A stretch of 64,000 nt of DNA from Anaerolineales bacterium (GTDB lineage: Bacteria > Chloroflexota > Anaerolineae > Anaerolineales > Villigracilaceae). The notes under the pieces were generated by a model. It did no database searches. It was given only the letters and a program-made list of their open reading frames with translations, and was not told the origin of the DNA. The position numbers and the translations under genes are program-made. Positions 60,729 through 64,000 of this stretch are shown one piece after another. The first letter of the stretch is position 1. Each line of letters opens with the position of its first letter. The DNA is taken from assembly GCA_026928255.1 (NCBI GenBank), contig JAIXKJ010000003.1:829339-893338 (forward strand), given 5' to 3'.

Positions 60729-61985
60729 TCAGCCTCCGAAGCGAATCGTCGTAACGGTCGGCGGATTTAGGATAATCAAATCGCCTTCTTTTATATCGCC
60801 GCTCGTTAGAATGCTCATCGTGTCGGAGGACAAGCCCAGCGTAACTGGCACGGCAACTGGCATCCCGTTCTTTTCGACATAGACCACGCGCTCGCCTTGC
60901 GAAGAACGCACGGCGCGGCTCGGAATCAAAAGCACGTTTTTCACTTCTTCGGTAACGATGTTCACCGCCGCCGTCATGCCCGGCTTGACCTTTTCGTCCG
61001 CGTCGGTTAATTCGACGGTTACGTTGAAGTTCACTACGCCTTGCACGGTTTCGCCCGTCTGTCCGACTTCGACCACTTTGCCGTGATAAGTTCTGTCGAG
61101 AATCGCGTCAAACGAAAGCGTCGCTGCTTGACCTAACGCCACGCTGTTGATGTCCACTTCTGAAATTTGCACGTCCACCAGCAGGCTGGATAAATCGTCA
61201 ATGCGAAAAGCGGAGGTTCCCGGCGAAACTTGATCGCCAACGCTGAGATTCGCCTGAGTGATCGTCCCGTCGAAGGGAGCGTAAACGTTGGCGGTTTTCA
61301 AAGTCGCTTCGGCGGCGGCGACGCGGGCGCGGGCGGCGATCACGTCGTCTGAATCTTCGCCTTTGAGCAGACGGTCATAATCGCGGCGAGCGTCTTCTAA
61401 TTTCGATTCCGCCAGCGCTAGGTCGCGGTCGGCTTGGGCGATGGTTTCTTTGCTGGCGTAGCCTTTGTATTCTTTCAATTTCAGATTGCCGTATTGGTCG
61501 TAGTACCAATCTTTAATATCCACTTTGCCGTTGAGTTGCATGCGCCAGTTGTAGGCTTTGGCATAAGCCTTTTCCGCGTCTTTGACGGCTTTTTCGGCTT
61601 GCAATAACGCCGTGTTCGATTCGAGCAAATCGTCCAGCGCTTTTTGCGAGTTGACCAAATCCGCTTCGGCGAGGATGACGCTTTGACTGAGCGACGCTTT
61701 GTCGAGGCTGGCGAGGATTTGGTCGCGTTTGACTTTGTCGCCAACGCGAACGTTAATCGCGCCGACGCTGCCGCCCGTTTGCCAAGTCAACGCCGCAGTT
61801 TGACGGGTGCGAACGCTGCCCGTCGCGCCGACGTACGCCGCGAGGTTTCCGCGTTCGACGGCGACGGTTTCAAACGCTGTCGCCGTCGTTTGCGGGCGAA
61901 GGAAATAGTAAGCGGCGAACACAACCGCAAGCGCCGCGCCAATTGCCCACACGCGGCGAGATTTTTTTGAGAAAAATTTACGCAT
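60729..61985 (-). CDS. membrane-fusion / efflux adaptor (HlyD/RND-MFP family)
   Basis: The 418-residue protein has one N-terminal transmembrane helix, then split lipoyl halves (INVRVGDKVKRDQILASLDKAS and VYAPFDGTITQANLSVGDQVSPG) around a long coiled-coil hairpin (~residues 80-215), and beta-barrel and membrane-proximal domains. As MacA-like adaptor it connects to the adjoining ABC transporter; the Gram-positive-like setting may use it without an outer-membrane channel. It is the first gene of the operon. Confidence 0.9.
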   Translation of the reverse strand: MRKFFSKKSRRVWAIGAALAVVFAAYYFLRPQTTATAFETVAVERGNLAAYVGATGSVRTRQTAALTWQTGGSVGAINVRVGDKVKRDQILASLDKASLSQSVILAEADLVNSQKALDDLLESNTALLQAEKAVKDAEKAYAKAYNWRMQLNGKVDIKDWYYDQYGNLKLKEYKGYASKETIAQADRDLALAESKLEDARRDYDRLLKGEDSDDVIAARARVAAAEATLKTANVYAPFDGTITQANLSVGDQVSPGTSAFRIDDLSSLLVDVQISEVDINSVALGQAATLSFDAILDRTYHGKVVEVGQTGETVQGVVNFNVTVELTDADEKVKPGMTAAVNIVTEEVKNVLLIPSRAVRSSQGERVVYVEKNGMPVAVPVTLGLSSDTMSILTSGDIKEGDLIILNPPTVTTIRFGG

Positions 61986-62043
61986 GAAGAAAAATCTCCG
62001 TTTTTTCTTTTATATACGCGGGACGCGGGGCGAAGGTTGCAGG

Positions 62044-63027
62044 TTACAGGTCGAGCGGCGAACGAACGGCGTTGGCGCCGCGTTGCAGAACGTGCGTGTA
62101 AATCATGGTCGTTTTTACGTCTTTATGTCCGAGCAATTCTTGCACGGTGCGGATGTCGTAACCGTTTTGTAGAAGATGCGTGGCAAAGGAATGTCGAAAG
62201 GTATGCGGCGTAACGCGCTTGGTAATTTCGGCGAGGTTCGTCGCTTCGCGGATGGCTTTTTGCAGAGCGGTTTCGTGGATGTGGTGGCGGCGCGTTATTC
62301 CGCTTTGCGGGTCAAAAGACGGCATAGACGCGGGAAAGGCATATTGCCAAATCCATTGTTTGTGGGCGGCCGGATATTTTTCATCCAAGCCGAAGGGCAT
62401 GTAAACCGATCCGCCGCCTTTGGTTAAATCTTTTTGATGATGGACTTGTACTTGCCGCAAATGTTCTTGAAGCGGCGCGATGATGCTTTCGGGGAGCATG
62501 GTTTCGCGGTCGTCGCCGCCTTTGCCGTCGAAGATGATGATGCGGCGGTTGGTAAAGTCAAGGTCTTTGACGCGCAGGCGCAGGCATTCCATGAGGCGCA
62601 ATCCGCTGCCATACATGATTTGGACCATGAGTTTGTAGGCGCCGGTCAGGTTGGCGATGATCGCCCGCGCTTCTTCGGGGGAGAGAACGGTCGGCACGCG
62701 CTTCCCTCTTTTGGGGCGGATAAAGCCCAAAGCGGCCGAGTCTAAACTGACGTTGAGGACGTTGCGATAAAGGAAGAGGATGGCGCTGATGGCTTGGTTT
62801 TGCGTCGAGGCGGAGGCGCGGCGCTCGACGACGAGGTGCGTGATGAAGCGGTTGATTTCGTCCACGCCCATTTCGCGGGGGTGGCGCTTGTTGTGAAAGA
62901 GGATGTATTCGCGCACCCAGCCGACGTAGGTTTTTTCGGTGCGCGGGGAATATTGTTTGAGGCGGATGGCGTCGCGGTATTGGTCGAGCAGTTTTTTGCC
63001 TTGCGGGGGTTTGGGCGTTTCGGTCAT
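62044..63027 (-). CDS. intI: integron integrase IntI
   Basis: The 327-residue tyrosine recombinase has the IntI-specific insertion: after Lys169 comes [39 protein letters not shown] and [14 protein letters not shown], the diagnostic segment that contacts folded attC sites. Catalytic residues are Arg144 ([13 protein letters not shown]), His275/Arg278 (TPHTFRHSF), His301 (LGHKD) and Tyr310 (TTMIYTHV). Spacing is that of the IntI family. GAGG lies before the ATG. The gene is divergent from the cassette at 63.2 kb, the standard integron orientation. Confidence 0.93.
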   Translation of the reverse strand: MTETPKPPQGKKLLDQYRDAIRLKQYSPRTEKTYVGWVREYILFHNKRHPREMGVDEINRFITHLVVERRASASTQNQAISAILFLYRNVLNVSLDSAALGFIRPKRGKRVPTVLSPEEARAIIANLTGAYKLMVQIMYGSGLRLMECLRLRVKDLDFTNRRIIIFDGKGGDDRETMLPESIIAPLQEHLRQVQVHHQKDLTKGGGSVYMPFGLDEKYPAAHKQWIWQYAFPASMPSFDPQSGITRRHHIHETALQKAIREATNLAEITKRVTPHTFRHSFATHLLQNGYDIRTVQELLGHKDVKTTMIYTHVLQRGANAVRSPLDL

Positions 63028-63096
63028 TTTTGCCTCTTTTTTTTCACGAAGGTATGAGCGTCTTTGTTTTTCACCGCAGAGTCGCGGAGTTTTTTC

Positions 63097-63126
63097 TTGC
63101 TTTTGCAGTCGGCGTTGGTTTATAAT
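63097..63126 (+). promoter_or_regulatory. probable cassette promoter Pc
   Basis: -35 TTGCTT (63097-63102), 18-base spacer, -10 TATAAT (63121-63126), reading toward attI and the cassette. A second weaker -10-like TATTAT lies at 63147-63152. No LexA-type box was recognised upstream of intI. Confidence 0.6.
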
Positions 63127-63217
63127 AGAAGGAGTGAATATAAGGTATTATACAGCCTGCCCGCCGTGTAACGTCCCTTTTGGGGGTTTATTAATCGGCG
63201 CGTCTGTATAAAAAGTA

Positions 63218-63224
63218 GTTGGGC
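63218..63224 (+). other. attI core site (GTTGGGC)
   Basis: GTTGGGC matches the GTTRRRY core where cassettes are joined. The same seven bases end the attC at 63993-63999. The junction is between G63218 and T63219. The whole attI is expected to extend left toward intI (63028-63218); its secondary binding sites could not be defined by eye. Confidence 0.8.
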
Positions 63225-63993
63225 TGCATCTTCATTATCGTACAAATTGCATTGGAGAATTACATGAACGAAAAATTTGAATATATTGAATTCGTTTTTG
63301 CGGCAAATGAGCCTAACCAAATAGCAATTGAAGCGAGTCCTGCTGTTCTGGAAAAAATAGCAAAATCGTTGGAGAAGCGATTGCAAGAATTAGGCGTTGA
63401 GCCTCATACAAGACCGTCAGAGTATCAAAACAATCAATATTTTTTCTTTCACGTAAGCCGAGTTGATATGCTCAATGCTTTACGGGATGATGATTGGGAA
63501 TTTGTATCAAGTTATTCTGGACATATTCGGGAAAGGTCTTTGTACAAACGCCTAATTACACAGGAACAAACCCCATCAAACAAGCCAATACTATCTGACG
63601 TTATTGAATTAGTTGAAGTATCAAATACAAATGTAGTTAATGGCTACTTAAAACTTGGCTGGGTTTTGATTGAAACTGGTAAATCTCAACATTCGGAACA
63701 CGGGTATTCAGCATCATATTGTTTAGCATGGTTAAAGAAAAACGGAGAACCTGTATACCCTGAAATAAAAACGGATAAAGAATATATAGAAAAAATCTTC
63801 CGTGATATTGCCAATGAAAGTAAAAAATAGTTTCGTTTCAAATGCGTGATTTCGTGAAAGCGAGCAGCAGCCCAACAAAGCGTGCACCTGACGCTGGGGA
63901 TTCTGCGCACATCCCAGGCAGTTTTCTACGCCTTATCATTTTTCAGGTCGGACGGCTTCGCCGTCCCCGCCCCAGCGCAGGTAACGCAAACCG
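63219..63993 (+). mobile_element. integron gene cassette 1
   Basis: The 775-bp unit runs from TTGGGC after attI to the G of the attC core at the other end. It contains a single gene (63264-63830) and a 130-bp attC. Base composition is visibly richer in A/T than the host genes, typical of a cassette acquired from elsewhere. Confidence 0.88.
63264..63830 (+). CDS. integron cassette protein of unknown function
   Basis: The 188-residue protein shows no recognised enzyme motif. It is rich in Asn, Glu, Lys and Ile and soluble, with no signal peptide. Near residue 125 is VVNGYLKLGWVLIETGKSQ followed by SYCLAWLKKNGEPVYP; similar NxYLxLGWxL segments occur in other uncharacterised bacterial proteins, but no function is known. 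The ATG at 63264 follows TTGGAG; an in-frame TTG at 63219 would lie exactly on the cassette boundary and is unlikely. Composition is unlike the chromosome. The gene is driven presumably by Pc about 110 bases upstream. Confidence 0.8.
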   Translation: MNEKFEYIEFVFAANEPNQIAIEASPAVLEKIAKSLEKRLQELGVEPHTRPSEYQNNQYFFFHVSRVDMLNALRDDDWEFVSSYSGHIRERSLYKRLITQEQTPSNKPILSDVIELVEVSNTNVVNGYLKLGWVLIETGKSQHSEHGYSASYCLAWLKKNGEPVYPEIKTDKEYIEKIFRDIANESKK

Positions 63994-63999
63994 TTGGGC
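63870..63999 (+). repeat. attC recombination site of cassette 1
   Basis: The 130-base imperfect palindrome runs from GCCCAAC (63870-63876) to GTTGGGC (63993-63999). The inner boxes GCGTGCACCTGACGCTGGGG and CCCCAGCGCAGGTAACGC pair apart from one extra base (A63891) and a small GC/A bulge near 63884. The spacers AAA and AAACC remain unpaired. The central part holds a hairpin GGACGGC-TTC-GCCGTCC (63950-63966). These are the structural marks of a folded attC, including an extrahelical base. Confidence 0.93.
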
Positions 64000-64000
64000 G

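Noticed and set aside
63133..63211. 25-codon GTG ORF between intI and attI
   Set aside because: The AAGGAG overlaps the GTG itself, leaving no room for initiation; nothing recognisable in the peptide.

Overview
The window is a 64 kb piece of a bacterial chromosome. It most likely comes from a Chloroflexota member of the Anaerolineae type. This is an inference from gene content and style: group-3 NAD-linked [NiFe] hydrogenase genes, many lipoproteins with Pro/Thr-rich linkers carrying LysM, SH3 and M23 domains, DinB, YigZ and DUF2249 proteins, a TtuA/TtuB thiolation pair, and no LPS or outer-membrane genes. Coding density is high. Several genes have a TATAAT-like box only 6-8 nt before the ATG (leaderless pattern); others have strong AGGAG sites, including three genes that start with TTG.

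Layout. 1-4.0 kb: the end of a hydrogenase operon (NuoG/HoxU-like subunit, cut by the window edge; HoxY; HoxH; maturation protease). 4.1-9.2 kb: a CBS-domain protein and three tandem paralogous LysM/M23-like lipoproteins. 9.2-11.4 kb: OsmC, a TlpA-like thioredoxin, a cNMP-binding protein and a membrane protein. 11.4-14.6 kb: an oxidative pentose-phosphate operon (pgl-gnd-zwf). 14.6-35.2 kb: housekeeping and envelope genes, including a PAS-GAF histidine kinase, a peptidase, a UbiA-like protein, SDRs, a HExxH protease, a thioredoxin-fold/cyclophilin fusion, trmI, a GMC oxidoreductase, an FHA-winged-helix regulator divergent from a Ser/Thr kinase, ttuB-ttuA and glycosyltransferases. 35.2-46.4 kb: a giant GH25-SH3-NAGPA protein, a roadblock/V4R/response-regulator cluster, typA, glnS and a DUF2249 protein.

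46.4-52.5 kb: an integrated element of about 6 kb in a tRNA-Arg(TCG) gene. It is bounded by 83-bp direct repeats that contain the tRNA promoter plus the 5' half of the tRNA. Inside, all on the minus strand, are a tyrosine recombinase, a small ribbon-helix-helix protein, a D5/SF3 helicase, a noncoding segment with 19-bp iteron-like repeats, a CHC2/Toprim primase, an HGGxSTG-type protein and a second, differently built tyrosine recombinase. No virion or conjugation genes are present, so it looks like a P4-like satellite or a minimal integrative plasmid.

52.5-62 kb: HAD hydrolase, polyprenyl synthase, tRNA-Gly, GNAT, tRNA-Pro, lipoproteins, M32 carboxypeptidase and a MacAB-like efflux operon. 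62.0-64.0 kb: an integron. It has an IntI-type integrase with the IntI-specific insertion, a divergent cassette promoter, an attI core, one AT-rich gene cassette of unknown function and a complete, well-paired attC site that ends one base before the window does. The cassette array therefore continues outside the window.

The two most noteworthy systems are the tRNA-Arg element, which restores the 5' half and promoter of its target rather than the usual 3' part, and the integron in a probable Chloroflexota chromosome.
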